DNA of 64,000 bases from AR12 sp036265915 (GCA_036265915.1 DATAOC010000134.1:33971-97970), one strand, 5' to 3'; counted from the first letter of the stretch, positions 1 through 8,423 are shown. The notes: generated by a model from the letters alone, not told the origin. Program-made: numbers and translations.

Positions 1-238
1 CCGCCCCGTACGTGCGGAGTGCCATGGCGAAGTAGTCGAGGCTGCCCTCGTCGTCGTCGACCACCACGATGGTCACCCCGGCGAGCTGATCCGGCCTCGG
101 CGGCGAGAGGGGCGTGGGCCGCGTGCGTAAGCGGCCGGGGACTGGACCGCGTCCTTCCGCGGATGTCTTGTCACCGGAGGCGATCAGCGGACGCGGCCGG
201 CGACGGTGCTTCGGCAGCGCCTCCGACCGGGCGGTCAT
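1..238 (-). CDS. Response regulator receiver domain protein, partial (runs off the left edge)
   Basis: The reading frame starts with ATG at 238 and stays open to the edge of the window. After an arginine- and proline-rich leader of about 55 residues it reads VTIVVVDDDEGSLDYFAMAL, the first beta strand and acidic pocket of a CheY-like receiver domain. The start codon overlaps the stop of the upstream histidine kinase gene in an ATGA arrangement, so the two are very likely translated together as a two-component pair. The phosphoacceptor Asp and any output domain lie outside the window. The long basic leader is unusual, and an internal GTG just before VTIVVVDDD could be the true start. Confidence 0.7.
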   Translation of the reverse strand, partial: MTARSEALPKHRRRPRPLIASGDKTSAEGRGPVPGRLRTRPTPLSPPRPDQLAGVTIVVVDDDEGSLDYFAMALRTYGA

Positions 239-2229
239 GACGACGCCGTGCTCCCGAGGACCAGGCCATCGAGCTGGGGCACGGTGGGCGCGGCGGTCGG
301 AACGAACGCCGTGAACGTCGAGCCCTTGCCTTTGCCTGGACTCTCGGCGAACACGCGCCCGCCATGGAGCTCGACGATGTTCTTCACGAGCGCGAGCCCG
401 AGACCGAGTCCGCCCTGCGCACGAGTCGTGGAGCTGTCCTCCTGACGGAACGGCTCGAAGACGTGGGGAAGCACCTCGGCGCTGATGCCGACGCCGGTGT
501 CGGCCACCACGATCTGCAGCTGTCCGCCCGTGCGACTCACCGTCACATCGATGCGTCCGCCCGCCGACGTGAACTTGATGGCGTTCATCACGAGGTTCCA
601 GATGACCTGCCGGATGCGGTCGGGATCACAGGTCATCTGTCCGAGATCGGGCGCCAGCTCTGCGATGAGCTCGACGCCTTTCGAGTCCGCGGCCGGCAGC
701 ACGGTATCGAGCGCACCCTCGATGAGCGCAGCCACCTCGCACGCCTCGAAGCTCAACGCCAGACGGCCGCTGACGATACGCGACAGATCGAGCAGGTCCT
801 CGACCAGCCGCGCCTGCGCCGCGGCGCTGCGCACGATGACGTCGACGGCATGCGGCCGCGTCGTCTCGTCCAGACTGCCACTCTGGAGCATCCGCGCGTA
901 CCCGAGGATGGAGTTCAGTGGGGTCCGCAGCTCGTGCGAGACGATCGCGAGCAGCTGCTCCTTGGTGCGGTTCGACGCCTCGGCCTCCTCACGCGCTTGC
1001 CGCTCGCGTAGCAGCAGCCGCTCGCGCTCCTCCTCGAGACGGCGGCGCTCGGTGACGTCGCGGGCGATCTTCGAGGCGCCGACGATCCGTCCCTCGCCGT
1101 CCTTCACGGGGGAGACCGTCAGCGAGATGTGCAGCCGGCGTCCGTCCTTCGCCACGCGAACCGTCTCAAAGTGGTCGACCATGTCGCCGCGGCGGATCCG
1201 TGCGAGTACCTCGTCTTCCTCGAAACGGCGGTCCTCGGGGATGATCAGCGTGATGTGACGGCCGACGGCCTCCTCGGCGCTCCAGCCGAACATCCGCTCG
1301 GCGCCGCGGTTCCAGGAGCGGATGACGCCGGTGAGCGTCTTGCTCACGATGGCGTCGTCGGAGTTGTCGACGATGGCGGCCAGCCGGCTCTGTTGCTCCA
1401 GGAACTGGTCCTTGGCGCGGTTCAGCCGCTCGGCCTCGGCGCGCGCCGCTCGCTCCTGCTCGAGCAGACGCTCGCGCTCGATCTCGCCCTCCTTGCGGTC
1501 GGTGACATCGGCCAGCATCCCGATGTAGCCGATCACCGCTCCGGCAGACCACTCCGGCATGGCGCGGCCGACCACCCAGCGGACCGCCCCGTCGGGACGG
1601 ACGAAGCGATACTCCGATTCGAACTCGGCGGACGTTCTGGCGGCGCGATACCAGGCGTCGAACACGCGCTGGCGGTCGTCGGGGTGAAGCGTGGCCGCCC
1701 ATCCCGAGCCGCGCGCATCCTCCGCGGGCAGCCCGGTGATCTCGCACCATCGGGGGTTGACGTACACGCAGTCGCCGGCGGCATCCGTCCTGAACAAGCC
1801 GACGGGCGCAATGCGCGCGAGCAGCTCGAACCGCGCCTCGGTCGCCTGCCGCTCGGCGTCGGCGCGCTTCAAGGCGGTGATGTCGCGCGTGAAGCACCGT
1901 GAGTGGAGAAATTCGCCGGTCGGACGTCGGCGGACGTTCGACGTGATGAGCACGTGCCGCAGCGAACCGTCCTTCGCCCGCAGCCGCGCCTCGTAGTCAT
2001 GGAGCGTCTCGCCGCGCTTCAGCCGGGCCAGGATGTCGGCGATGACGTCGGCGTCCGCGTGGAAGTCCCCGATGTGCCGGCCGATGTATTCTTCCCGCCG
2101 ATAGCCGAGCAGATCCAGCTCGGTCTGGTTGGCGTGGAGAATCGTGCCGTCGGCGGCCACGAGGTGCAGGCCCAGCGCCGCGTGCTCGAAGAAATCGCGA
2201 AACGTCGCGTCGTCGTCGTCGATCGACAT
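235..2229 (-). CDS. PAS-domain sensor histidine kinase
   Basis: A cytoplasmic sensor kinase of 664 residues with no membrane segment. Three PAS domains (roughly residues 8-115, 130-245 and 280-400) precede a HisKA domain with the motif SHELRTPL (His432 is the expected autophosphorylation site). An HATPase domain follows with the N box (NLVMNAIKF), DTGVGIS and GLGLGL. Heptad-like Glu/Arg-rich linkers join the PAS domains. It overlaps the start of the downstream response regulator by four bases, so that protein is its probable partner. The signal sensed is unknown. Confidence 0.9.
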   Translation of the reverse strand: MSIDDDDATFRDFFEHAALGLHLVAADGTILHANQTELDLLGYRREEYIGRHIGDFHADADVIADILARLKRGETLHDYEARLRAKDGSLRHVLITSNVRRRPTGEFLHSRCFTRDITALKRADAERQATEARFELLARIAPVGLFRTDAAGDCVYVNPRWCEITGLPAEDARGSGWAATLHPDDRQRVFDAWYRAARTSAEFESEYRFVRPDGAVRWVVGRAMPEWSAGAVIGYIGMLADVTDRKEGEIERERLLEQERAARAEAERLNRAKDQFLEQQSRLAAIVDNSDDAIVSKTLTGVIRSWNRGAERMFGWSAEEAVGRHITLIIPEDRRFEEDEVLARIRRGDMVDHFETVRVAKDGRRLHISLTVSPVKDGEGRIVGASKIARDVTERRRLEEERERLLLRERQAREEAEASNRTKEQLLAIVSHELRTPLNSILGYARMLQSGSLDETTRPHAVDVIVRSAAAQARLVEDLLDLSRIVSGRLALSFEACEVAALIEGALDTVLPAADSKGVELIAELAPDLGQMTCDPDRIRQVIWNLVMNAIKFTSAGGRIDVTVSRTGGQLQIVVADTGVGISAEVLPHVFEPFRQEDSSTTRAQGGLGLGLALVKNIVELHGGRVFAESPGKGKGSTFTAFVPTAAPTVPQLDGLVLGSTASS

Positions 2230-2333
2230 TGCGCGGCTCCGATTGTACCCGGCGGTCGCGCCGCTCGCTATTCAGCTTCGCGGCGTTCCGGAGTTCGGCT
2301 GTGAAACTTTTTACCCACACGGGCGATGGCCCG

Positions 2334-3083
2334 CTAGCAGAATCCCTGGGTGGCGACCGCGAAGAGCCGTCCGCGGTCGCCGGGCAGCGCCGCATCACCG
2401 TGGATCATCAAGGGCGATTCGGTCCCACTGTCGAATCCCGCCGACGCGAGCCGCGCCAGGAGCACTGTCTGAGTCGTGGGCACGTGCACGCGGACGGGGC
2501 CCGCGTGTCCGGCGGCGACGTGCTCGATCAGCGCGGCCGCCGCGTCGGCATCCGGCGCGACCACGGGGCCGATCACGAGCACGTCGCGCTGCGGCGTCGC
2601 GAGCGCGAATCCGGCCACGCTGCCGTCGTCGCCGCGGAGCACGCTGGCGCCACGCGCGTATGACCGGCGCGCGTCGAGCATCCGCGCGCGGGAGGCTCCG
2701 ACGGCCTCGGCGTCCAGCGCACGGACGGCCGCCATGTCGGAGTCGCACAGCGCGGCGAGCCCTCGCCTCGTCTGGCGCGGGTCCGGTGCATGATCGGCGG
2801 TCCGGGTCAGGCGGCCGATGTGCGCGACGGTGGCGAAGCCGAGCCGGCGGTAGAGCGAGAAGCCCTGCTGCGTCGCGATGAGGATCGTGGGCGGCGGCGG
2901 CACGGCGCGGGAGGCAAGCAGATGCGTCATGAGCGCGCCGGCCAGGCCGTGGCCGCGCCACGCGGGCTTGACGACCACCATGCCGATCGACGCGAGGCCG
3001 GGGCCGTACTCGAAGATCGCGGCGGTGGAGACGACCTCGCCACTGTCCAGACGGTGGCCGACGACACGGCCGGCGTGAAGCAT
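2334..3083 (-). CDS. GNAT family N-acetyltransferase
   Basis: A putative acetyl-CoA-dependent N-acetyltransferase. The acetyl-CoA loop is seen as KPAWRGHGLAGALM, followed by LYRRLGF, which is typical of the GNAT fold. The C-terminal half (from about GLAALCDSDMAAVRALD) resembles the second acetyltransferase-like domain of YitH-type proteins. The start is uncertain. ATG at 3083 is the first usual start codon after the preceding gene, but family-like residues (EADLRGLLDVTESAVW) are encoded upstream to about 3175 with no ATG, GTG or TTG in frame, so an unusual start or a small lesion at the 5' end is possible. It follows the dehydrogenase gene on the same strand. Confidence 0.75.
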   Translation of the reverse strand: MLHAGRVVGHRLDSGEVVSTAAIFEYGPGLASIGMVVVKPAWRGHGLAGALMTHLLASRAVPPPPTILIATQQGFSLYRRLGFATVAHIGRLTRTADHAPDPRQTRRGLAALCDSDMAAVRALDAEAVGASRARMLDARRSYARGASVLRGDDGSVAGFALATPQRDVLVIGPVVAPDADAAAALIEHVAAGHAGPVRVHVPTTQTVLLARLASAGFDSGTESPLMIHGDAALPGDRGRLFAVATQGFC

Positions 3084-3178
3084 GGCGCGCCAGTCCTCAT
3101 CGGTGTGCGGCCACACCGCGCTCTCGGTGACGTCGAGCAGTCCCCGGAGATCGGCTTCGCCGAGAGCGCCGAGTCGAG

Positions 3179-4084
3179 CTACGCGCCGCCTCCCGTGCGC
3201 ACCGCCACGCCGGCCCAGGCCTCGTAGAGCTTCGTCACCGCCGCCATGTCGGCGCCGTCCAGTCCCTGCGCCGCCGCGGCCTCGTAGATCTGACGCACGG
3301 TCGCAGTCGCGAGCATCGGCACCCCGAGGCTTGCCGCCATGTCGAGCGCCAGAGCGAGATCCTTGCGCGACAGCGCGATGCTGAAGTGTGGCGTGAAGTC
3401 GCCGGCCAGAACGTTCGGGAATCGTTTCAGAAAATGGTGCGAGCGTCCGCCGCTGGTCGAGAGCACCTCGAAGAGGCGCGCGGGGTCCATGCCCGCGCGC
3501 ACGCCGAGCACCATGGCCTCGGCCGCGACGGCGACGTTGCACATCGACATGACGTTGTTCACAAGCTTCACGATGTGGCCGGCGCCCAGCGGCCCGAGGT
3601 GGTGAATCTCGGAGCCAAGGCTCTCGAGCACCGGCCGCACGCGGGCCAGCGGCGCGGCCTCGCCGCCGACGAGGAACACGAGCTTGCCGGCTGCCGCGTC
3701 CGCGGGGCCGCCACTCACCGGCGCCCCGAGCGCGTCGATGCCACGCGCGCGCGCCGTTTCGGCGACATCGGCCCACGTTCCGGGATCGACGGTGCTGACG
3801 TCAACGAGGATGGAGCCGGCACGCGCGGCCGCGACGGCCCCGTTCGGACCCAGGTATGCCGCGCGCACCGCGACGGGATTCGGCAGGCTCGAGAGAACGA
3901 CGTCCGCGCCCTCGGCGGCCGCGGCGGCTGACTTCGCGCCCGCTACACCGGTCGCCACGGCGGCCGCGGTGCGCGCCTCGCTCACGTCATAGCCGAGCAC
4001 CGCGAAGCCTCGCTGCACGAGGCGACCGGCCATGGCCCCGCCCATCGCGCCGAGCCCCAGGAACCCGATCCGAGCCTTCGTCAT
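3179..4084 (-). CDS. NAD(P)-dependent 3-hydroxyisobutyrate dehydrogenase family oxidoreductase
   Basis: A 301-residue beta-hydroxyacid dehydrogenase. The N-terminal Rossmann fold shows GFLGLGAMGGAMA at the start. The substrate region has DVSTVDPGT and APVSGGPADA, and the catalytic lysine lies in GHIVKLVNNV. This family oxidises or reduces 3-hydroxyisobutyrate, tartronate semialdehyde, succinic semialdehyde and similar compounds, and the sequence alone does not settle which. It is divergent from the AhpD/CMD-like gene, with 71 bases between the start codons, so a shared promoter region is likely. Confidence 0.88.
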   Translation of the reverse strand: MTKARIGFLGLGAMGGAMAGRLVQRGFAVLGYDVSEARTAAAVATGVAGAKSAAAAAEGADVVLSSLPNPVAVRAAYLGPNGAVAAARAGSILVDVSTVDPGTWADVAETARARGIDALGAPVSGGPADAAAGKLVFLVGGEAAPLARVRPVLESLGSEIHHLGPLGAGHIVKLVNNVMSMCNVAVAAEAMVLGVRAGMDPARLFEVLSTSGGRSHHFLKRFPNVLAGDFTPHFSIALSRKDLALALDMAASLGVPMLATATVRQIYEAAAAQGLDGADMAAVTKLYEAWAGVAVRTGGGA

Positions 4085-4155
4085 GGCGAGGCACTATATC
4101 CGATCCGGTGGGACACTTCGCGTACGGGCGTCGAGCGCGCCCGGAAGGAGGCGTC

Positions 4156-4692
4156 ATGACCACCGAACGCATCGCTCCCCCCGATGATCCCACTCTCGCC
4201 GTCCGTGCCAGCTACGCGATCGGCCGTCGGCTCTTCGGCGACGTGCCGACGCCCCAGAAGCTGATGGCGCATCGGCCGGCGCTCATGGTCGGCCTGGGCG
4301 CGCTGTGGACGTCCATCGAGCGCTTCGGCGCCCTCGACGGGCGCCTGCGCGCGCTCGTGCAGCTCCACGTCGCCCGGCTGTACGACGTCGCCTACTGAAT
4401 GGACATCCGTCACGCCGTCGGCGTGAAGGAGCGCGTGGACGAGGCGACGCTGGCCGCGCTCGGTGATTGGCGGACGAGCGCTCGTTTCACGCCGCGCGAG
4501 CGCGCCGCCCTGGCACTGACCGAGGAGATCGTCGCCGATGACCGCGAGGTCTCGGACGCGTGCTTTGCGGCCGTTCGCGAGCACTTCGCCGAGGCGGACG
4601 TCGTCGAGCTGGTCTTCGTCGTCGGCTACCAGATCTTTGCGAGCAAGTTCGCGAAGGCGTTCCGGCTGGTGCCCCAGGGATTCAGCGCTTGA
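4156..4692 (+). CDS. AhpD/carboxymuconolactone-decarboxylase-like protein with in-frame UGA (probable selenoprotein)
   Basis: Read through one TGA at 4396-4398, this is a complete 178-residue alkylhydroperoxidase-like protein. ATG at 4156 follows a strong ribosome site (GGAAGGAGG). The frame before the TGA ends LHVARLYDVAY and continues directly with MDIRHAVGV, which is the helix that carries the CxxC redox motif in this family. The TGA occupies the second cysteine position (residue 81). The first appears to be Val78, and one other Cys (136) is present. A hairpin at 4410-4426 fits the bacterial SECIS pattern. Selenocysteine insertion is inferred; a simple nonsense mutation or an active split gene is the alternative. 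No second TGA, frameshift or ribosome site for the distal half is seen. Confidence 0.72.
4396..4398 (+). other. In-frame UGA, candidate selenocysteine codon 81
   Basis: This is the only stop between the start at 4156 and the terminal TGA at 4690. Coding character, frame and family similarity continue without a gap on both sides. It stands where AhpD/CMD relatives have the redox cysteine. Confidence 0.65.
4410..4426 (+). promoter_or_regulatory. Candidate bacterial SECIS hairpin
   Basis: T-CACGCC at 4410-4416 pairs perfectly with GGCGTG-A at 4420-4426 around the loop GTC. Two further G-C pairs (4407-4408 with 4428-4429) can form after one mismatch. The loop begins 18 bases after the UGA, and its first base is G followed by T. 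The published bacterial SECIS description asks for a loop 16-37 bases downstream with a G in its first two positions. The loop is short, and the pairing is read by eye. Confidence 0.5.
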
Positions 4693-5200
4693 AGTACCCG
4701 TACAGCCACTGGCCGATGAGACCCATCACGGGCGGCAGCAGCACGCCGGGGATGAAGCGCGCGAGCGTCAGCGGCCAGCCGAGCAGCGGCGCTTCGTAGG
4801 TCAGCGTGCGGATCGGGCTCACGAGCGTCTTCGCGGTCAGCAGGGTGATGAGCGGAGCCGGCGCCGCGCCGTGCTGCAGGAGGTTGGCGGCGACCGGAAA
4901 GAGGACGTAGGGACCACCGGGGATCGCCAGACCGGCGAGCCAGCCGATCAGCACGCCGCGGCCGACGTGCTCGGCGCCGAGCCAGCGCGAGAGCACCGGC
5001 CGCGGGATCAGCACGTCGAGCAAGCCGGCCAGGAGGAAGCCGAGCGCAAGCTCGATCCAGACGCCGCGGACGAGCCGCCCGGCCGACGCGAAGCCGGCCA
5101 GCGGCAGCCGCGCGTCGCGCGCGAACGCCACCGCGATCGCGACGAGCACGAGCGCCAGCAGGATCCACAGGGTGACGTCCACGCCGCGGCGCCGTGTCAC
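4682..5200 (-). CDS. Permease-like integral membrane protein (YraQ/ArsP-like)
   Basis: A protein of about 172 residues with four to five hydrophobic segments and permease-like motifs: FLLAGLLDVLIP, WLAGLAIPGGPYVLFPVA, LLTAKTLVSPIRTLTYE and LARFIPGVLLPPVMG. This resembles half of a two-domain DUF318-type permease. GTG at 5200 overlaps the pqqE stop (GTGA), so it is translationally coupled as the last gene of the pqq operon. Its substrate is unknown. Export of PQQ or a link to PQQ enzymes is only a guess from position. The short length could mean it acts as a dimer. Confidence 0.7.
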   Translation of the reverse strand: MTRRRGVDVTLWILLALVLVAIAVAFARDARLPLAGFASAGRLVRGVWIELALGFLLAGLLDVLIPRPVLSRWLGAEHVGRGVLIGWLAGLAIPGGPYVLFPVAANLLQHGAAPAPLITLLTAKTLVSPIRTLTYEAPLLGWPLTLARFIPGVLLPPVMGLIGQWLYGYFKR

Positions 5201-6291
5201 ACGCGCTCGGCCGGGCGCGCCATGCGATACGTGATCGTCTCCGTCGGCTCGGCCGCGTCCGCGCGCGCCGCCTCGATGAGGTGGTGCGCGGGCGCCAGCG
5301 AGCACGCGGGGTCGGTGGCCCTGGCATCCCCCGTCAGGTGGAACGCCTGGCAACGACAGCCGCCGAAATCGATCGCGCGCCGATCGCAGCTGCGGCACGG
5401 CTCCGGCATCCACGCCTCGCCGCGAAACGCACCGAAGGCCGCGGAGTCTCGCCAGATGTCGGCCAGCGAGCGGCTGCGCGCGCTGTCGAAGGTCAGCCCG
5501 GGCAGCGTATGCGCCGCGTGGCACGGCAGCACGAGCCCGTCGGGCGCGACGACGAGGAAGCGCCGCCCCCAGCCGTCCATGCACGCTTTGGGAACCTCGG
5601 CGTAGTAGTCGGGGGTGACGAAGAGCACCTCCATGCGGCCCTGGAGCCGCCGGCGCGCCGCGCGGGCCACCTCGCGCGCGGCGTCGAGCTGCGCGCGCGT
5701 GGGCAGCAGCGAGCGGCGGTTCACCAGCGCCCAGCCGAGATACTGCGTGTTCGCCAGCTCGAGCCGGTCCGCGCCGAGGGACTCGGCGAGCGCGATCACC
5801 TCCGCGACGCGGTCGAGGTTCTGCCGGTGCAGCACCACGTTCAGCGTCAGCGGAAAGCCCAGCTCCTTCACCCAGCGCGCGACCTGCAGCTTGCGGTCGA
5901 ACGCCCGCACGCCGGCGATGCGGTCGGAGGCGGCGGCGGAGACGTCCTGGATCGAGACCTGCACGTTGTCGAGGCCGAGCGCCCGGAACCCCGCGAGCCG
6001 CTCCCGTGAGAGCGGAATGCCGCTCGTGATCAGGTTCGTGTAGAGGTCGAGCCGCCTCGCGCCTTCGACGAGCGGCTCGAGATCATCGCGCAGCAGCGGC
6101 TCGCCGCCTGTCAGATTCAGCTGCACGACGCCGAGGGCCTCCGCCTCGGCGAAGATCCGGAGCCAGTCGTCCGTGCCGAGCGCCTCGGCGTGCCGCGGAT
6201 AATCGGTCGGATTGGAACAGTAGGGGCAGCGAAGCGGACAGCGATAGGTCAGCTCGGCAACGAGCGTGTACGGTCGCGGCTCTTCACTCAT
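5197..6291 (-). CDS. pqqE: PqqA peptide cyclase, radical SAM protein PqqE
   Basis: PqqE links the Glu and Tyr side chains of the PqqA peptide, the first chemical step of pyrroloquinoline quinone synthesis. The radical SAM cluster motif CPLRCPYC is near residue 18. The SPASM-type C-terminal cluster cysteines are present (CHAAH, then CRSCDRRAIDFGGCRCQAF). The 364-residue length is normal. It starts eight bases inside pqqD and ends in a GTGA overlap with the permease gene. The order pqqA-B-C-D-E makes the assignment secure. Confidence 0.96.
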   Translation of the reverse strand: MSEEPRPYTLVAELTYRCPLRCPYCSNPTDYPRHAEALGTDDWLRIFAEAEALGVVQLNLTGGEPLLRDDLEPLVEGARRLDLYTNLITSGIPLSRERLAGFRALGLDNVQVSIQDVSAAASDRIAGVRAFDRKLQVARWVKELGFPLTLNVVLHRQNLDRVAEVIALAESLGADRLELANTQYLGWALVNRRSLLPTRAQLDAAREVARAARRRLQGRMEVLFVTPDYYAEVPKACMDGWGRRFLVVAPDGLVLPCHAAHTLPGLTFDSARSRSLADIWRDSAAFGAFRGEAWMPEPCRSCDRRAIDFGGCRCQAFHLTGDARATDPACSLAPAHHLIEAARADAAEPTETITYRMARPAERV

Positions 6292-6574
6292 CGCCGCTCC
6301 GGATCAGCCCGCGCTCGGCCATCTGGTCGAGAAAGCCGAGGATCTCGCGCTCCACCGTCTCGCGCTCTTTCGACGCGTATTTCGCGACGAGCCGCTCGAC
6401 GATCGCGCCGACCGTCAGCTCGCCGGTGCAGAGCTGGACCACGTCGGCGGCCGTCTCATTGAGCACCAGTCCTCGCTCGGGGTACAGCAGGAGATACCGC
6501 GAAGCCTGCCGGTCCCACCGCAGCCGCGCCTTGGCGGCCAGCGCGGGCCGGCTCTCGGTGGTCAGCGAGCTCAC
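6284..6574 (-). CDS. pqqD: PQQ biosynthesis peptide chaperone PqqD
   Basis: PqqD is the small winged-helix RiPP-recognition protein that presents PqqA to PqqE. The 96-residue product starts at GTG 6574, inside the stop of pqqC (GTGA overlap). The family core is visible: LRWDRQASRYLLLYPERG, LNETAADVVQLCTGELTV and IVERLVAKY. Codon spacing with pqqC and pqqE implies tight translational coupling. Confidence 0.94.
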   Translation of the reverse strand: MSSLTTESRPALAAKARLRWDRQASRYLLLYPERGLVLNETAADVVQLCTGELTVGAIVERLVAKYASKERETVEREILGFLDQMAERGLIRSGDE

Positions 6575-7308
6575 GCGCGCGCGCCGCCCGCGCCCCAGCC
6601 CGGCTCGACGTAGGCGGTGTAGAGCGAGTCGAGCAGATGCCACAGGATCTCCGTCTTGCGGATCAGCGCGGCCACGCAGCGCTCCTGCAGCTCGTATGTC
6701 GTGGCGCGCGACACGACGAACTCGATCGCCTCCTGCGAGTCCTTTCGCGCGCGCGGCGGACGCGTCCGGAAGTAATCGAGCGTGTCCTTGTCGATCCACG
6801 GGTAATGACGCTCCCAGGCGAGCACCCGCCGCGTCATGAGATCCGGCGAGAAGAACTCCGTGAGCGACGAGGCCACCGCCTCCAGAAGCGTCCGCTCGCG
6901 CACCAGGTGCACGTAGCCGTCGCACGCGAAGCGGACGCCGGGCAGCACCGAGCCGCACGATGCGACCTCCTCGCGATCGAGACCGACGCCTTCGGCCAGT
7001 CGCAGCCAGAGCTCGAGTCCCCCCTCGCCGGCGGCGTCGCCGTCGTGATCGCGGATGCGCCGGATCCACATCCGGCGGAAGGCCGGATCCTCGGACTTCG
7101 ACAGGATGAGCGCATCCTTGATCGGCACGCGCGTCTGGTAGTAGTACCGGTTCAGCACCCACTGCTGCAGCTGCAGCCGCGTGAGCTTTCCGTCGTGCAT
7201 GAGCTGGTGGTAGCGATGGTGGTCGTGGTAGCGGCTCTCGCCTTCGCGCCGCACCCAGTCGATGAACTGCTCGCGACTCAGGGGCGCACGCGCGGATCCA
7301 TCGCTCAT
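6571..7308 (-). CDS. pqqC: Pyrroloquinoline-quinone synthase PqqC
   Basis: PqqC performs the last step, the oxygen-dependent ring closure and eight-electron oxidation that yields PQQ. The 245-residue product has the family's helical signature RYHDHHRYHQLMHDGKL, WVLNRYYYQTRVPIKDA, RDHDGDAAGEGG, and HYPWIDKDTLDYFR. ATG at 7308 overlaps the pqqB stop (ATGA) and is preferred over an upstream in-frame start at 7332. Confidence 0.96.
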   Translation of the reverse strand: MSDGSARAPLSREQFIDWVRREGESRYHDHHRYHQLMHDGKLTRLQLQQWVLNRYYYQTRVPIKDALILSKSEDPAFRRMWIRRIRDHDGDAAGEGGLELWLRLAEGVGLDREEVASCGSVLPGVRFACDGYVHLVRERTLLEAVASSLTEFFSPDLMTRRVLAWERHYPWIDKDTLDYFRTRPPRARKDSQEAIEFVVSRATTYELQERCVAALIRKTEILWHLLDSLYTAYVEPGWGAGGARA

Positions 7309-8228
7309 AACACCACCTCCATCCCGTCCCACGCGACCTCCCAGCCGGCGGCGGCGACGGCGGCGCGCTCGGGCGAGTCATCGCGCAGGATGGGATTCGT
7401 GTTGTTGATGTGAATGTAGACGCGGCGCCCGGCGCGGGTGCCGGCGAGCTGCGCGAGGCTTCCGGTGGGTCCGCCGATGGGCAGATGCGCCATGTCCTCG
7501 GCGCGCTTGGTGCCGAGCCCGAGCGCCGGCAGCTCGTCGCTCGACCAGAACGTGCCGTCGAAGAAGACCGCGTCGGCGCCGGTGAGCGTCTGGCGGACCG
7601 TCTCGTTCACGGCGCCGACGCCGCTCACATAGGCCAGCACGCGGCCGCTACGCGGCTCGCGGACGGCAAGCGCCACGTTGTCCTCCGGATCGGCCGCCCG
7701 CTCGCCCTCGAGGTGGACGGGCGCCTTGCCCGGCACCACGACCGCTTCTGCGGTCAGGCCCGTCGCGCGACCCTCGGCATCGACGAGGTCCTCCTCACGA
7801 CCGCTCTTGAGGATGCGCCACGTGACCTGCCCCGGAAACCGCTCGAGCGTCCGATACAGGACATTGCCGCGCGTGAAGCCGCGCTGCACCGGGTCCGTCG
7901 CGTAGATCATCAAGCGATGGGATTCGCGCAGCGACAGCAGGCCGAGGGAATGATCGAGGTCGCCGTTGGTGAGCACGATGGCCGCGATCGGCGAATGGCG
8001 TGGCGCGCGCGGATGCAGGATCCGCGCGCTCTCGATCTGCGCGCGGATCTCCGGCGAGCAGTTCAGCAGGACCCAGCCGTCGGCGCCGTCGGCGCTGACG
8101 GCGACGCACTCCTGGCTGCGCGCCTGTGCGCGGATGGTTCCCTCACGCACACCGCGACAGTTCGGGCAGCCGCAGTTCCATTGCGGGAAGCCACCCCCCG
8201 CCGCGGAACCGAGCACGCGGATACGCAT
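7305..8228 (-). CDS. pqqB: PQQ biosynthesis protein PqqB
   Basis: A metallo-beta-lactamase-fold protein implicated in hydroxylating the PqqA-derived Glu-Tyr product. The start MRIRVLGSAAGGGFPQWNC (ATG 8228) is diagnostic, followed by the CGCPNC zinc site. Further on are LLNCSPEIRAQI, LTNGDLDHSLGL and the C-terminal HINNTNPIL. The 307-residue length matches the family. A hairpin lies between pqqA and this gene. Confidence 0.96.
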   Translation of the reverse strand: MRIRVLGSAAGGGFPQWNCGCPNCRGVREGTIRAQARSQECVAVSADGADGWVLLNCSPEIRAQIESARILHPRAPRHSPIAAIVLTNGDLDHSLGLLSLRESHRLMIYATDPVQRGFTRGNVLYRTLERFPGQVTWRILKSGREEDLVDAEGRATGLTAEAVVVPGKAPVHLEGERAADPEDNVALAVREPRSGRVLAYVSGVGAVNETVRQTLTGADAVFFDGTFWSSDELPALGLGTKRAEDMAHLPIGGPTGSLAQLAGTRAGRRVYIHINNTNPILRDDSPERAAVAAAGWEVAWDGMEVVL

Positions 8229-8257
8229 CTTCGCCTCATCCCCCCCTACAAACACGA

Positions 8258-8296
8258 CAGCCCTTCCGCCGACCGTTCAGCCGGCGTGAAGGGCTG
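8258..8296 (-). terminator. pqqA-pqqB intergenic hairpin (attenuator or RNA-stabilising structure)
   Basis: CAGCCCTTC at 8258-8266 pairs perfectly with GAAGGGCTG at 8288-8296, and an inner five-pair stem (8267-8271 with 8282-8286) closes a loop of about ten bases. On the transcribed strand the stem is followed by TCGTGTTTGT, a weakly U-rich tail. Such a structure would let the pqqA message accumulate above pqqBCDE. That suits PqqA, which is consumed stoichiometrically. Confidence 0.7.
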
Positions 8297-8324
8297 CCTC
8301 CGACTCGCTGGAGTCCGCGTGGTG

Positions 8325-8423
8325 CTAGAAGCGGTCGTCGGGCTCCTGACCGAAATCGTCCTGGTACGAGTTGATCTCGGCGTCCATCCTGACCTCGACG
8401 AACTGGGGCGCTTCCCAAGTCAT
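8325..8423 (-). CDS. pqqA: PQQ precursor peptide PqqA
   Basis: A 32-residue substrate peptide beginning MTWEAPQFVEVRM (ATG 8423) after a strong ribosome site GGAGGTGCAGCG. The Glu and Tyr that become PQQ are in EINSY, the conserved ExxxY motif, followed by an acidic tail ending DDRF. A longer frame upstream exists, but the ribosome site and family length fix this start. Confidence 0.96.
   Translation of the reverse strand: MTWEAPQFVEVRMDAEINSYQDDFGQEPDDRF

Noticed and set aside
4399..4692. A separate gene starting at the ATG that directly follows TGA 4396-4398
   Set aside because: There is no ribosome site before this ATG, and the two halves join exactly into one AhpD/CMD-like domain. Stop-start coupling of half-domains is less likely than read-through.
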